Shown piece by piece: positions 10,105-21,111 of a stretch of 34,273 nt of DNA. Source of the DNA: Tulasnella sp. 424 (lineage: Eukaryota; Basidiomycota; Agaricomycetes; Cantharellales; Tulasnellaceae). Location of the stretch: the NCBI GenBank assembly GCA_019633425.1, contig WSUB01000191.1, positions 39,260 through 73,532 of the forward strand, in the 5' to 3' direction. A model generated the notes under the pieces. That model was given only the letters and a program-made list of their open reading frames with translations. It did no database searches and had not been told where the DNA came from. Positions within the stretch are counted from its first letter, which is position 1, and each line of letters starts with the position of its first letter. The position numbers and the translations under genes were made by a program.

Positions 10105-11421
10105 ATGCCTTATAAAGTTGGCTACGCACCTCGTGGAGGCTCTCAATGCTCAGGTATGTCGGTCTTGTGGGCGGAATACTGCGAGCGGTCATGCTGATAT
10201 ACGCGCGCCCGCGATAGTATGCACTAACAAGTCCGCCAAAGGTTCGTGAACATCAAAACACGCGTATCATTTAATGAGTATTGACATCGTGCTCTCGGAG
10301 ATAAAGCCATCCCAGCAGGCGATGTCCAATTCGGCGTCTTTTACATAAACGATGGCAGGGAACAACTCACTTGGTATGTTCCTGAGAGATTCGGTCCTGC
10401 CTTGATCGAAGCTGACATGTACTCCCTCCGCAAACGGCAGGCGACACCTCGCTTGCGTCAACTCTACTCAGATGAAGAACATCGCCAAAGTATACCCATT
10501 CGGTAAAGGAATCACTGACTACGATACCTTGAATGAGGACGACCAAATCAAAATCAAAAATCTTTTCGAGCATTACACGGGCCCGCTCAACAGCTTCGAA
10601 GACGCGTTGAGGGCACAGGGACGGAAGTACAGCTTCGCTGAAGAGAGTGAATTGTAAGAGATATGACGTCATCCCCGTAAACATGAACTTTAAGCTGAGA
10701 TACTTTACTAGTCAAAGTCAAGCTCCACCGAGCGAGCGTTCAAGGTCTCCCGTCGAAGAGTCTGAAGTCGTCGGAGCCACGTGGGGAATTACCGAGCCTC
10801 GAAGCCCGGGCTCGTCTTCTGCCGCGATACCCCTCTCGGCATCGCCCTCTGTGGCTCCCCACAAATACAAACCTAATGGAGGATATTCGAACCGATCAAA
10901 TGGCCGTCCATCCGTTGAGACTAGCGGATCCAAGTTCCTCGATCAAGAGAGGGAGGACCTCACGATCAGCGAGCTTGGGGTCAGCCTACGAGTTTCATTT
11001 TCGATTACTATTACAAAGACTCACGCTTTCCCTTGCAGCTGTCGCTCGTTGATCTTGACATCGCTTCCGCTCGAGTCGAGCATGCGGCCTCCGTAGTTGA
11101 TGTTGAGAAAGCGAAGAAGAAGAGTGTGGAGTGGGAGCTGAACCGCCTCCGCCGTAGAAATGAGGCAAGTGGATCCAGCACGCCGATGCAAGAGCACCTC
11201 GAGGGCCTTGAGCTTCAGGTAAAGGAGTTTCAAATTGTGATGTGGATCGAACGGTTCTTCGACGGCGAGGCTGACATTGGCGCCCTGCATAGGTTATTCA
11301 AGGTGATCTTAAAGTCGCCGAGGCGCAGTCTAAACTGGCCGATGCTCGGATTCGTAAGGCAGAAGCGAAGAGAGCTGTTATTGCCTTGCAGTTGACACAG
11401 GCTGGGAGAGAGGCAAAATGA
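10105..11421 (+). CDS. PARP-type zinc finger / coiled-coil protein
   Basis: Seven exons (10105-10153, 10218-10241, 10316-10373, 10441-10653, 10712-10979, 11039-11218, 11293-11421) give 306 residues, all phases closing. The finger is MPYKVGYAPRGGSQCSVC with ligands C15, C18, H46 and C49 (WRHLACV); the second Cys is in a 24-nt microexon. The tail ITDYDTLNEDDQIKIKNLF follows, then a Ser/Pro-rich linker. The coiled coil is spread over the last two exons (LDIASARVEHAASVVDVEKA and VAEAQSKLADARIRKAEAKR). Exon 4 has an in-frame TAA just past its donor, so the linker is only reached by splicing. A damaged copy lies at 7339. It is the last member of the array. Confidence 0.75.
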
Positions 11422-11752
11422 GCGCGGAAAGTCCCGTAGACCATCTGACTCGGAGATAAGCAATTTTAGCCGTGTCCTCGTTTTTTTTTTCCTTGCGAAC
11501 GGCCACGACGCTTCCTTATCATCGATTATCAACTCTGAATAAACGAATGCTGTTCGATGCAACGCCGCATGTAGTCTATCTTGTATTTTGGAAGGCCGAT
11601 ATTCCAAGCGCCCAAGATCCCCGAAACAAAGTATAAGAGGGTGCGCAGCAGGGCACTCTCACAACGACCACCAGCACTCTCATCTACTCAGGAATCACCG
11701 CAAAAGCTCCTGATATACGATTCAAAGTCATCTTGCCTGGTAATTCGGTAAC
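11422..11752. promoter_or_regulatory. intergenic with TATA-like site for the kinase gene
   Basis: No gene. A TATAAGAG sequence at 11632-11639 lies about 115 bp before the kinase ATG and is followed by a CT/CA-rich stretch typical of fungal core promoters. A T9-10 run lies near 11480. Assignment as a TATA box is by position only. Confidence 0.4.
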
Positions 11753-13166
11753 ATGGAAAACCCAACCGTCGATACGGGATTGGTAAGCAGGAAGGGCACC
11801 TCCGCCGGAACCAACCCTGACGTTTTGATATTACTTGTAAAAGGCCACTCTTGAAGCAGACGTTGAAAGTCCAGGAGCTCATGATGCCACTCCCCAACTC
11901 ACAGACGAACAGGCAAAGCAGATCATAGTTGAAAAGGCGCCAAGGGCCCATGGCAGCTATGCCGACGTTTACAAAGGATTTTGGACCTCTCCGGCAGGGA
12001 CCAACGAAGCTGTGAGGCTACTCTATACAGTGTGCGATTCAACCCTGACCTTTCTTGGTCCAGGTGGCTGTCAAAATCCTTCGATTCACTGGCAGCACGA
12101 AGGGCACCGATGAGGAACTGCGGGCGCTTGACGTCATTTACAGGGTATGAACGACTTACTTATACTTACTTATATCCCGAGAAAACATAACCTGAGACAA
12201 GTTCCCCGCTTATTAGCGTCTTGGGCGCGAAGTTTACATATGGCAGAGACTGAGTCACCCCCGCATTACCCCTCTCCTGGGCTACACCCGCACCGCGCGC
12301 ATGATAGCCGACAGTGAGAGACCATCTATCATCTCACCATGGAGGGAGTTCGGGAACCTCGACAAATATATCAAAAAGAACCCCGGAGTGGACAGAATCG
12401 CTCTGGTTAGTAAAGGTCAATCCTCTAGGTATATGGAAGAGACTGAAACGCGCCTTGCAAATCTAGCTTATTCAAGCTGCCGAAGCTATAAATGTCCTCC
12501 ACACGTTCGAACCTAACCCAATAGTCCATCTCGATGTCAAACCCGTGAGCAGAATTTTTTCCCTCCCCGATCGTTGTCAAGGCTGTCAGCTTACGACTCG
12601 ACTGCAGGACAACTTTCTCGTAACCGACAATGGCGAAGTGGAGCTTTGCGACTTTGGAATCAGTCGCGTTCTTGAAGACGTGCCCTCGGGATTCACCACG
12701 GGTGCTGGCGCTGGGACCTTGCCCTTCCAAGCCCCAGAGTATCTAGTTGAAAATGAACGGTCTACTGCCGTCGACGTCTATGCCTTCGGAGGTGTAATGC
12801 TCAAGGTTTGTATTTCCCACTCCTACATCCAAGCAGAAGGAACTAACGAACCACCTTAAAGGTACTGACCGGCAAAGTGCCATTCGCAAGCGTACCTCAA
12901 GGTCGTCTGGTTATCGAAGTCGCCAAGGGTAAAAAACCCAACCGAAGAGAGTATCAGTTCAATCTCCCTCAAGCTATTGCCGATGAAGTGTGGAAATTAA
13001 TGAACAAATGCTGGGCCTTGACACCAACCGAACGGCCATCCATGGCTGTCGTCATTGAGCAGGTGCGTCATCGCCCTCGCATATATTATTATTTGCGAGT
13101 ATGAGACTAACCTCAAAGCCCCTTACGACCTAGCTCAACCAAATTGCAGCGAATATAAACGCATAA
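11753..13166 (+). CDS. TKL-like protein kinase
   Basis: Eight exons (11753-11782, 11844-12011, 12064-12144, 12217-12405, 12467-12544, 12608-12805, 12862-13062, 13134-13166), all phase 0, encode 325 residues forming almost only a kinase domain. Visible motifs are the glycine-poor loop HGSYADVYKG, AVK (Lys70), EVYIW (likely helix-C region), HLDVKPDN (catalytic Asp179, Asn184), DFG (197-199) and APE (224-226). VYAFGGVMLKVLTGKVPF and KCWALTPTERP follow in the C-lobe. HRD is HLD, a common variant in fungal TKL proteins; the catalytic Asp is kept, so it may be active. Substrate and pathway are unknown. It is a paralog of the gene at 14056 with the same intron positions. No transmembrane or receptor region is seen. 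Confidence 0.85.
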
Positions 13167-14055
13167 CCGAACTAAAACTTGGATATGCTTAATGCAGTGT
13201 CTTTGTTTGTTAGCTGTGGCTTCGAGAGTTTTGACCGAGCTTCGAAGACGTATGTATAATGTCATGGCGTTAGAGGAATTCAAGGTCGTACTCCATTGAG
13301 AGCGCCTTCATTTGAGCACCCAACGAACTAGGCGATATGAATACCACTCCGCGAGGTTCAGAACCGCAATGCTGAGGCTGGGCTGCGACCAATGCATAGC
13401 CAAGCTCCATCAGTGGTTCGGATTTTTGACATGCTGCCGTCTCTGCTCTTCTCTGTCAGGCACCTTGGACAATCTCGGTGCCTGATGACCCCCTTCCTCC
13501 CCGCCTCTGCTCCACAAACGAATTGCCCCGCTCCTCCATTTTTCCCTTTCCATGGCCACCCGCGCTAGTCTCGACCTGTTTCACAGATTATGTCATTCCG
13601 CATAAGCGCTGCCCCTCCTGAATTGCACTTTAGATGATTCGAGGGCTTCAGGAACTTCTTTCGAATCCCTCCATTTTCCTATTCACGCCCTTTGCGGCCA
13701 AATTTATTGGATCGCCGAAACTGCGCTTCCCGGACGTGTCCTCATTTGACCGTCTAAGAATCCCATCCGTGGTAGTATTTGGTACGTTTAGGTCACGAAG
13801 CTCATCTCGTGAATTCAGTTTGGCGCCGAGAGACCTTGGTTTGGGGGTCGGTTGTTTGGGACTGGACGATCGCTGGAGGCTTGACTGTGGATGATCTTCG
13901 GCTCAGCAAGATTGACCCCACTCAGATGCTCCACGAATAGTCTCGGGTACCCGTGCATTAATACCTCGCCCGAGTATTAATACCCCCAGAATAACAGCTA
14001 ACTGTTATCAGCAACAGCCCTCACCTCTCCCTCTGGCACATACGTATACACAACG
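13167..14055. other. intergenic between kinase genes
   Basis: About 890 bp without a supported gene. It is partly pyrimidine-rich (about 13430-13620). A near-perfect dyad sits at 13957-13981, about 75 bp before the next ATG (separate entry). The small open frame at 13634 has no recognised feature. Confidence 0.5.
13957..13981. promoter_or_regulatory. AT-rich dyad upstream of second kinase gene
   Basis: Arms ATTAATAC and GTATTAAT surround a GC-rich centre (CTCG..CGAG), giving a near palindrome with one unpaired base. It lies 75-100 bp upstream of the ATG at 14056, where a core promoter element or activator site would be. Function is inferred. Confidence 0.3.
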
Positions 14056-15470
14056 ATGCAGGCTGGCAGCGCACCCCCACGCATACTGGTAGGTGTTCCA
14101 CGGGGGCCTCTTTTCTCTCGCTATTACCATTAAATTTTACGACAGGTAACGGAACCAGTGTTTCTTCAAGCAATCTTTCCGGAGACCCCAGGTTTCAGGG
14201 TACCTCCACTCGACATTGACGCAGCGAGTACAATTACTATCGACCCAGAAGCAGCATTTCCCGGCGGTTACGCTGAAGTATTTCGAGGAAGCTGGGTTCC
14301 GCCCGGAAAGACTGAGCGAGAGACGGTAAGGAAATCATGGTTTGTCATTCGCGATCTGGAGCGAGCTGATTGTGGGAGGACAGATCGCAGTAAAGATATT
14401 CCGGGCTCGAGGAAATATTATGTCGGAGGAGGGCGAGATGGAACAGCATGAACGAATCGTCAAGGTACCTTAGTGGCACTCATACCTATTACATGCAACC
14501 TGACGACTCTAGTACTATTAGCGCCTTGCTAGGGAAGTAACGATATGGCAAACGCTCAATTCTAAGCGCATCGTGCCCCTGTACGGTTACATCCCTCATG
14601 CGCCCATTCCGACACATAAAGACAGACCCTGCGCCATCTCCCCGTGGAGACGCCAAGGCAGTCTCGCAAAGTTCCTAAGAGACCACCCGCAGACGGACAG
14701 ACTGGCTTTGGTACGCAACCGCTAGCTGATGCCTGCAGTCGAGACTTACAGCTATATGTTGGTGAATAGCTCATTCAGGCTGCCGAAGCCGTAAATGTCC
14801 TTCACACGGCGCCGGTGCCTATTGTCCATTTGGATATCAAGCCTGTGAGCGGTCTGATTATCCCCAGGATTAATCCAAGAAAGCTAATCTCATATTTATC
14901 GCGTAGGATAATTTCATCGTGAACGACGATAACGAAGTTGAACTCTCCGACTTTGGAATCAGTCGGCTCTTGAACGGTGCTCCATCCGGATTTACGACAG
15001 GAACTGGCTCAGCAACATACGCCTTCGCAGCTCCGGAGTATATGCTCAACCCGGAACTCTATTCGACGGCCCTGGACGTATATTCGTTCGGATTGTTTAT
15101 GCTCGCCGTAAGTCTGGGCATATCCTCACAATGCCCTGAGACTCGACGCCTAATTAACCACGAACCAGATTCTTAGCGGCACAGTGCCCTTTATAGGCCT
15201 AACAAACGCCGCGATAATTATCAAAGTAATTGGCAGGCAAAGGCCTGAGCCAGCTGATTATCCAATCCCCCTCAATCCCACCGTGGTAAATGAGCTTTGG
15301 GCGTTGATGAACAGATGCTGGAGCCATGAGCGGCAAAATCGACCTGCCATGACGGTGGTGATACAAGAGGTAATTACTTACATGTCATCTTACCTGCATT
15401 CACGGCTAAGCATTCCTTTACCGACCAGCTTAATCGAATTTCGAAGCTAGCTCAACACAACAGTTTCTAA
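14056..15470 (+). CDS. TKL-like protein kinase
   Basis: Eight phase-0 exons (14056-14088, 14146-14325, 14384-14464, 14522-14710, 14770-14844, 14907-15107, 15169-15369, 15429-15470) encode 333 residues. Exon lengths nearly match the kinase at 11753 (81, 189 and 201 nt are identical). Motifs are FPGGYAEVFRG loop, AVK (Lys75), EVTIW, HLDIKPDN (Asp183, Asn188), DFG (201-203), APE (228-230) and a C-lobe with NRCWSHERQNRP. All catalytic residues are present, with HLD replacing HRD. About 50 N-terminal residues before the loop differ from the paralog. The two genes are a tandem duplicate pair diverged well beyond the PARP-finger copies. Substrate unknown. Confidence 0.85.
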
Positions 15471-15789
15471 TAGATCGTCAGCTCCCTCGAGATAAGGGTT
15501 GAAAGGGGAAGCTACAAATTCAAACCGACTCAGGAGTGTTCATCGAAGTTTGTAATTACATATGGTTTCGCAAATGAGGTGAAAAATTCAGACTGAAGTG
15601 TATGCTGGCTTCATGCGGCGACGAGCAACTTCTCGCGCTACTTGGTCAGGCTCTCGTTCAGACAGATCAAACCGATTTGGATGAGAGAGATGGCCTGGAC
15701 GGGGGCATTGGGCGAAATTTATATTAAATTCTGGGAGTATTTGGATGTGAACGTGCGTGTCAGGGGTTTGACGAACCCAGTCTGGAGGG

Positions 15790-16566
15790 TTAATTTAACA
15801 GCGATTCCCCCCACTTTGACAAGATGGCACCTAGGAAAATCAGAGCGCCGCCGAGGAGAGGGATCCAGAAGAAGCACGCCCCAACTGTGTTATTGAAGTT
15901 GGTGATGGATTGACTGGGATACCCAGAGTCAGAAATTCGGAAGCGACGGGGAGAGTGTACAGAACCGAAGAACTCACTTAATCGTCTGCAGGCTTTGCTG
16001 AATCTCCGGGAATTGCTGCCCGACGCTCGAAGCGGGAGCGATCGTCTTTCCGACAGTCTATTTCGAAGTCCACGCTTAAGAGGTCATTTCGTTGCGGTGG
16101 AGAGTTTGAGCAACACGTACCGTCACAAAGTCAAAGGTCGCGTAGAAGAGCGTGTTGTCGTCTTGTCCGCCACGGATCTGGTCGGCTGGCTGACCGACAA
16201 GCGATTTGACCTGAGAAGTCGTACTGAGGAGGACCGAGTTGACTTGATTCAACACGCCTTGAACTGCGGCGACGTCGATTTGAGCGGTGCTGTTGCTGAA
16301 GGGGATGAGTTCTATCGTGACGCGCTCGTCAGTAGTGCTTTTGACAAGCGGCGCCCAACCGGGATCAGCGCAAACGTACTTTGGATTTGAGGAGTGAGGG
16401 TCGCAACCTTGGCCTGGGCTGAGGCGAGGATGTCGGGGTAGGTGAGGGACGACGCACGGACCTCCAACTCGTTCGAGCCAGAGAGTTGAACGGGCTTAGC
16501 CACGACCGACGTCAAAGACGCAGAAAGCGCGGCAACGACTGGGAGGATGGCTCTGAAGAAACGCAT
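15790..16566 (-). CDS. small secreted/membrane-anchored protein
   Basis: Four exons on the minus strand (16566-16380, 16311-16121, 16057-15978, 15913-15790) close in phase to 193 residues. The N-terminus (MRFFRAILPVVAALSASLTS) is a clear signal peptide. A helical middle follows (YPDILASAQAKVATLTPQI, then LIPFSNSTAQIDVAAVQGVL and QVKSLVGQP). The C-terminus is one hydrophobic helix (FFWIPLLGGALIFLGAIL) near the end. This predicts a surface or endomembrane protein held by its C-terminal helix. I associate the family with Rhizoctonia-type fungi; function is unknown. It is paralogous to the genes at 30443 (minus) and 32838 (plus). A TATAAAA on the minus strand lies about 110 bp upstream. The first intron's acceptor (TCACGATAG) was chosen because it closes the phase in two paralogs. 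Confidence 0.75.
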
Positions 16567-16990
16567 GGCAATAGGCGAGCGAGAGGAGGAGGGTGAGGAT
16601 TGATTGCTTGGTTTTGTTAGACGAGGAGAAGGTTGAATGCTGACTAGACAAAAGTCTTCAGACCTTGTCCATTTTATACGTAGACTCTACAAGCGAGACG
16701 ACGAGCATGACCCCAACGATTTTGAGTTCAGCTCCTCCGAGTCCGAGTGATGCAGTCCGACCAAAGGTTCTGACCTATTTTCCAAAGAATAAAGTTCAGA
16801 ATGAACTGAATTCGAAAGGCGTCGGGAAAATGGGCGGGCGACTCTCGGCTTCCACTCGTCCGGATGTGAGAAGCGTGCGCGGTCGGCCTTGAACCCAATC
16901 GATGCGCAATGCAGAAAGAGCAGTATTAGCCACAAGTGAGGTGCGATGGCTCAATTGTCGACTCTGCCGACGAGATCAAGTGAGGTCAGG
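16567..16990 (-). promoter_or_regulatory. upstream region of the secreted-protein gene, duplicated
   Basis: This holds the minus-strand TATA-like site (reverse complement of TTTATACG, about 16673-16680) and about 300 bp further upstream. All of it is recognisably homologous to about 30444-30860, including the shared AAATGGGCGGGCGACTCTCG stretch (about 16827-16846). No gene is seen inside it. Confidence 0.45.
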
Positions 16991-17372
16991 GCCAAGCGGA
17001 TACCGATTTACCCGTCAAACTCACCACCATGGACCGCATTGCCGATAGCCTCGATCCAGCCGGTTCTCTCCATTCAGTTGATTAAGGTTTCGTGCTTACA
17101 CGTCGGCTGCGGTGCTTGGTTGTCCGGAAATGGATTCCAAGCCACCATTCCCAGCCGGCGTGCGTCCTCGGAGAATCGCCGGGGTAGAGGGTCTCAGAGG
17201 GTCGTGTATTTTGGGAACAGCTGAGAATTCCTGCCAAGTCGGAGGTTAAGGCACCCTTCAGAATCCTCGAAGCAGAGTGAATAATGCAGAACCGTTCGAT
17301 CACCGGATTGAGCACGCTGATTTCCCAAAAAGGAGGTCCGACCTGAACGGCTATAGCTACCGCATGCGTCAA
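16990..17372 (-). pseudogene. degraded copy of the 30904-31251 open frame
   Basis: The minus strand here aligns with the open frame at 30904-31251 (for example the segments ERF, ILKG, LAG/WQEF and VPKIHDP). The matching residues fall in different frames and stop codons interrupt, including TAA after the AADV match. It is therefore either a dead copy of a gene exon or homologous non-coding DNA. I cannot name the parent family. Confidence 0.4.
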
Positions 17373-17720
17373 CCGGAGAGGATTGTATAAGTCTCATATC
17401 GTAGTATCGCATTGCGTGATTCGTCTCTCGCACCTTTTGAGTTGTAGGCTGTTTGAGAGACATCCATACGCCTCTTTGGGACCTGGGTGCATGCTGTCTC
17501 CGGGATCCGACCGAAGCGAAGGGTGTTCTCTGGGGAGTGAGCAGCGGACCCGTTTTGCCTTGCGTAGAATAAAGCTTGTGGAGGACTTCAATACATTTGA
17601 TACGCCCTCTGGTAATCCACCGGGAAAGGAAGGATGGAAAATAAAACGCGAGAGGATGAACGAACAGCAGAACGTCACTGTTTGTTCTCAGGTACTGTTT
17701 GTCATGTTTAATATCTAACA
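17345..17720. repeat. dispersed repeat segment, copy 1
   Basis: The segment recurs at about 19395-19800, partly at about 21292-21440, and more distantly at about 31310-31600. Shared landmarks include CTCCGGGATCC, TTCAATA..TGATACG and CAGGTAC(A/G)GTTTGTC. At 31310-31600 it is an open plus-strand frame; here that frame is only partly open. Identity as gene remnant or non-coding repeat is undecided. Confidence 0.45.
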
Positions 17721-17937
17721 TGGCGCCATTTTGTTGGGACAAAATCTGCACGATGCAGCTGAATTCAAATGAGAATGAAAGAAACGGTGATGCTAAGGTG
17801 CTAAGGGATTCCCTGTTGTCATATTCGATGGTCAAAACGAGTTCTCTCCAACGTCCGGCTAGTCCTCAGAGAGCACCTATATTCGGGGCAGCTATCCAAG
17901 CCACTTCTCATGAGAGCGGCTCGAGATGCAGTGTCTT

Positions 17938-19031
17938 TTAGTCAACAGAAGGTGTTAGATTTGCCACTTTGTACCGCTGTCTCAACCCATTGTGACTCAC
18001 GACCTGTCTCCAGCTAAGGTTGCTGAAATATCGCAAAAACGCCTCCTTGTCGGCAGGAACATGAATGCGGTTGTCATTGAATCCCGAATATACTAGGAAA
18101 CATGCATCGCACTGGCCTATGAGTAGATAAACTGATTAATGTCATTACTGATTGGTAGATAGCCACCCACTTCCGTCAGTTCTCTGCAGCATAGCGGTTA
18201 TGTTACCATCCTCCCCAATTGACCACGTGTGGTTCCATTGGGTTCTTGAACCCTCCGACGATTCCATCATTAACCCATACCTAGCAAATTGTGATCACGG
18301 AGGTGTTTCCGGCTCTATAGTAGTGAACTTACTCGTGCGTCCTTCCAGGACTCAAGGGGCAATTTGATCCGGATCCTCTGATAGCAAGACTCTCTTCCCT
18401 CCCCTATTTACTTAGGGCATGAGTAAGAAAGCCTGGGAAGTAGCAGCCGAACATACATGAAACCTGACGGTCCGACTCAAAGAGTCCGTCTCAAATAAAT
18501 TGGCTTTGCTGGAATCGAATATGAAAACCCCTTTTTGGGGGCCTATATCAAGATACCCGCTTTGAGTGTGGTCCTCAAAGTCCACCCTAATGCGACCGAT
18601 TTTCACAGTTACAACCGACGGTGGCGGGGCCGCCGGCGTAGCACTCGACCGGGAGCTGAAGATTGGGCGGTTATAACTCTTTGTATCAACTCTCCTTTAG
18701 CATTTGAGACCTACCTGATCGACGCCGGGGCTGCGGAAGGTACGGTGGCTGGTGCCGGTGGCCTTGCAGCAAATTCGGTCAAGATCGCGCGCTTCAGGAG
18801 TTTCCAGTCGTTCTGAGTATCTTCGTCCAACGTCTCATACCATAGGAGTGCCTTTCTTGAGAAACAAGAGTATGCAAGCTCTGCTATCCAAGTCGTGTCT
18901 TTTTGCCTCCCAGCTGCGAAAGCGTGCTTGTTCACCGCCCGGACAAAGTCCTGGGCCTCTTCAGCACTCTCTCCGGTAAAGTCGAGCTCGTTATGTTCTC
19001 CTATGCTCGCAAATGCATCCGTAAGAATCAT
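17938..19031 (-). CDS. Gag-like domain protein, copy A
   Basis: Five exons on the minus strand (19031-18715, 18655-18457, 18403-18333, 18280-18171, 18116-17938) close to 291 residues. Residues of about 1-90 resemble a Ty3/Gypsy-type retrotransposon Gag: FTGESAEEAQDFVRAVNKHA, then WIAELAYSCFSRKALLWYE and DWKLLKRAILTEFAA. The rest is an unrecognised region with KIGRIRVDFED, then TQWNHTWSIGEDGNITAML and NDNRIHVPADKEAFLRY. No reverse transcriptase, protease, integrase or terminal repeat is nearby, and it is spliced, so it looks like a host gene built on a captured Gag domain. The start is uncertain: an ATG fits here, but copies B and C lack it, and a short upstream exon (MTLDGK..) does not connect in phase. 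Confidence 0.6.
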
Positions 19032-20001
19032 ATGCTAGACAAGATCCGAATGAACTCACCGCTTTGGCTTGCCATCTAGAGTCATCGCTGGACCTTCGAG
19101 ATGGGAGATACGGAGATACCGGTTTTAAGTTCCTCGATATCAAGCATGCACTGCATCTCAACCCATCCAACCAAGCACTCGAAGCTAGATGATAACTCAA
19201 CAAGGCACAGATCGCCCGAGGCACGCCCGGATGCTTCGATGCGGCAAACAAATTCGCGGAAAGATATATTTGGTACTGAGCAATTGAAGAGGCGGTTGGC
19301 TCCACAACCATCAGTCAAGAGCATAGGGCAAGAGCCGAGTTTTGCTGATCGGATCACGAATGGAGGTGATTTTACCGGATTGAGCAAGCTGGTTTCTTAA
19401 AAAGGAGGTCCGACGTGAACGGCCACCGCATGCGTCAACCGGAGAGTGTATAAGGCTTGTCAATATCGTCGTATCGCAATGCGTGATTCGTCTCTCTCAC
19501 CTTCTGAGTGGTACACTGTTCGAGAGACATGCATGCGCCTCTTTGGAACCTAGTTGCGTGCAGCTCCGGGATCCAACCGAAGCCAAGGGTGTTCTCTGGG
19601 GACTGAGCAGCGAACCAGTCCTGCCTTGCATAGAATAATGGTTGTGGAGGACTTCAATACATTTGATACGCCCTCTGGTAATCTACCGCGAAAGGAAGAT
19701 GGAAAAGAAAACGCGGAAGGATAGACGAACTTGACAAACAGCAGAACGTTGGTGTTTGTTCTCTGGTACGGTTTGTCATGTTTAATACTCAACATGCATC
19801 GCGCAGTCTCGTTAAGCAGAATCTGCACGATGCAGCTGAATTCAAAGGAGAATCAAAGAAATGGGTGGTGCTAAGGTGCTAAGGGATTTCACGTCGTCAT
19901 ATTCGATAGTCGAAACGAGTCCTCTCCAACGTCCGGCTAGTCTTCAAACAGCATCTATATTATGCCACTTCTCATGATAGCGGCTCGAGATGCAGTGTCT
20001 T
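19032..20001. repeat. spacer between Gag-like copies A and B
   Basis: It contains two repeated modules. About 19082-19340 (minus-strand open frame with SSFECLVGWVEMQCMLDIEE) recurs upstream of copies B and C. About 19395-19800 is the dispersed repeat also found at 17345. The first module keeps its frame and amino acids in all three copies, hinting at a 5' exon of the Gag-like gene or a separate small gene, but no phase-consistent link was found. Confidence 0.4.
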
Positions 20002-21111
20002 TTAGTCGGCAGAAGGTGTTAGACTTGCCGCTTTGCGTTGTCTCAACCCATCGTGACTCACGACCCGTTTCCAGCTAATGAAATGGTAATGCCGCACCAA
20101 TGCCTCCTCGTCGGCGGGAACATGAATGCGGTTGTTCTCGAATGGTGAATAGACTAAGAAGCTTCCATTGTATTGGCCTGTGGGAAATACACTGATTAGT
20201 GTCATCACCGGTCGGTAGATAGCCACCCACTTCCGTCAGTTCTCAGCAACATAGCCGTGATTTTACCATCTTCCGCAATTGACCACGTGTGGTTCCATTG
20301 GGTCCCTGAATTCACAGATGATTTCATCATACAACCAAACCTAGCAAATTGTGATCACGGAGGTGTTACGGTTCTCTGACAGTGAGCTTACATGTGGATC
20401 CCAGGACTCAAGGGGCAATCCGGTAAGGTTCCCCTAATAACAAAACTCTCTTCACTCCCCTATCAACGGAGGGCATGAGTTATATAGGTCGGGAAGTAGC
20501 AGCCGAACATACCTGAAACCTAAAAGTCCGACTCAAAGAGTCCGCCTCGAATATATTGGCTTTGCTGGAATCGAGTGAGAAACCCCCGAAAAGACTTTCA
20601 GAGGTTAAACAGAGATACCCGCTTTGAGTGCGGTCCTCGAAATCGACCCTAATGCGACCAATCTTCACAGTCACAACGGACGGTGGCGGAGCCGTCGGCG
20701 TAGGGATCGACGGTGAGCTGAAGATTGGGTGGTTATAACGCTCTGTATCGACTCCCCTTTCGCGCGTGGTACCTACTTTACCAACACCGGGGCTGCGGAA
20801 GGTACGGTGGCTGGTGCCGGCGTCCTTGCAGCGAATTCAGCCAGAATCGCGCGCTTTAGGAGCTTCCAGTTGTTTTGAGTCTCTTCGTCCAACGTCTCAT
20901 ACCATAGGAGTGCCTTTCTTGAGAAACAAGAGTATGCAAGCTTTGCTATCCAAATCGTGTCTTTTTGCTTCCCAGCTGCGAAAGCGTGCTTGTTCACCGC
21001 CCGGACAAAGTCCTGGGCTTCTTCAGCACTCTCTCCAGTAAAGTCGAGCTCGTTATGTTCTCCTATGCTCGCAAATGCATCCGTAAGAATCACACGTTGG
21101 ACGAGATCCAA
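20002..21111 (-). CDS. Gag-like domain protein, copy B
   Basis: Same exon order as copy A: a Gag-like exon (SIGEHNELDFTGESAEEAQD, then WIAKLAYSCFSRKALLWYE), a phase-2 intron, KIGRIRVDFEDRTQSGYL, further short exons and a last exon with PFENNRIHVPADEEALVRHY ending at 20002. The donor and acceptor sequences of copy A are all recognisable. No ATG precedes the Gag-like exon in frame, so the start is missing from this model: either a 5' exon was not found or the copy is 5'-truncated. Function unknown. Confidence 0.55.

Larger units (their letters stand above)
8372..11130 (+). repeat. two-gene tandem duplication, unit 2
   Basis: Holds the genes at 8508 and 10105. The 3' end of the last gene beyond about 11130 is present only here, so unit 2 retains the original downstream end. 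Confidence 0.7.

Noticed and set aside
16665..17224. Plus-strand frames upstream of the secreted-protein gene
   Set aside because: No paralog support; they lie in the duplicated promoter region and change frame relative to the copy at 30444-30903.
18121..18150. Donor GTAATG for the last intron of Gag-like copy A
   Set aside because: It leaves the wrong phase in copies A and C; the upstream GTGGGT donor closes the frame in both.
19101..19400. 99-codon plus-strand frame
   Set aside because: It is the shadow of the minus-strand SSFECLVGWVEM frame and is less well conserved among the three copies.
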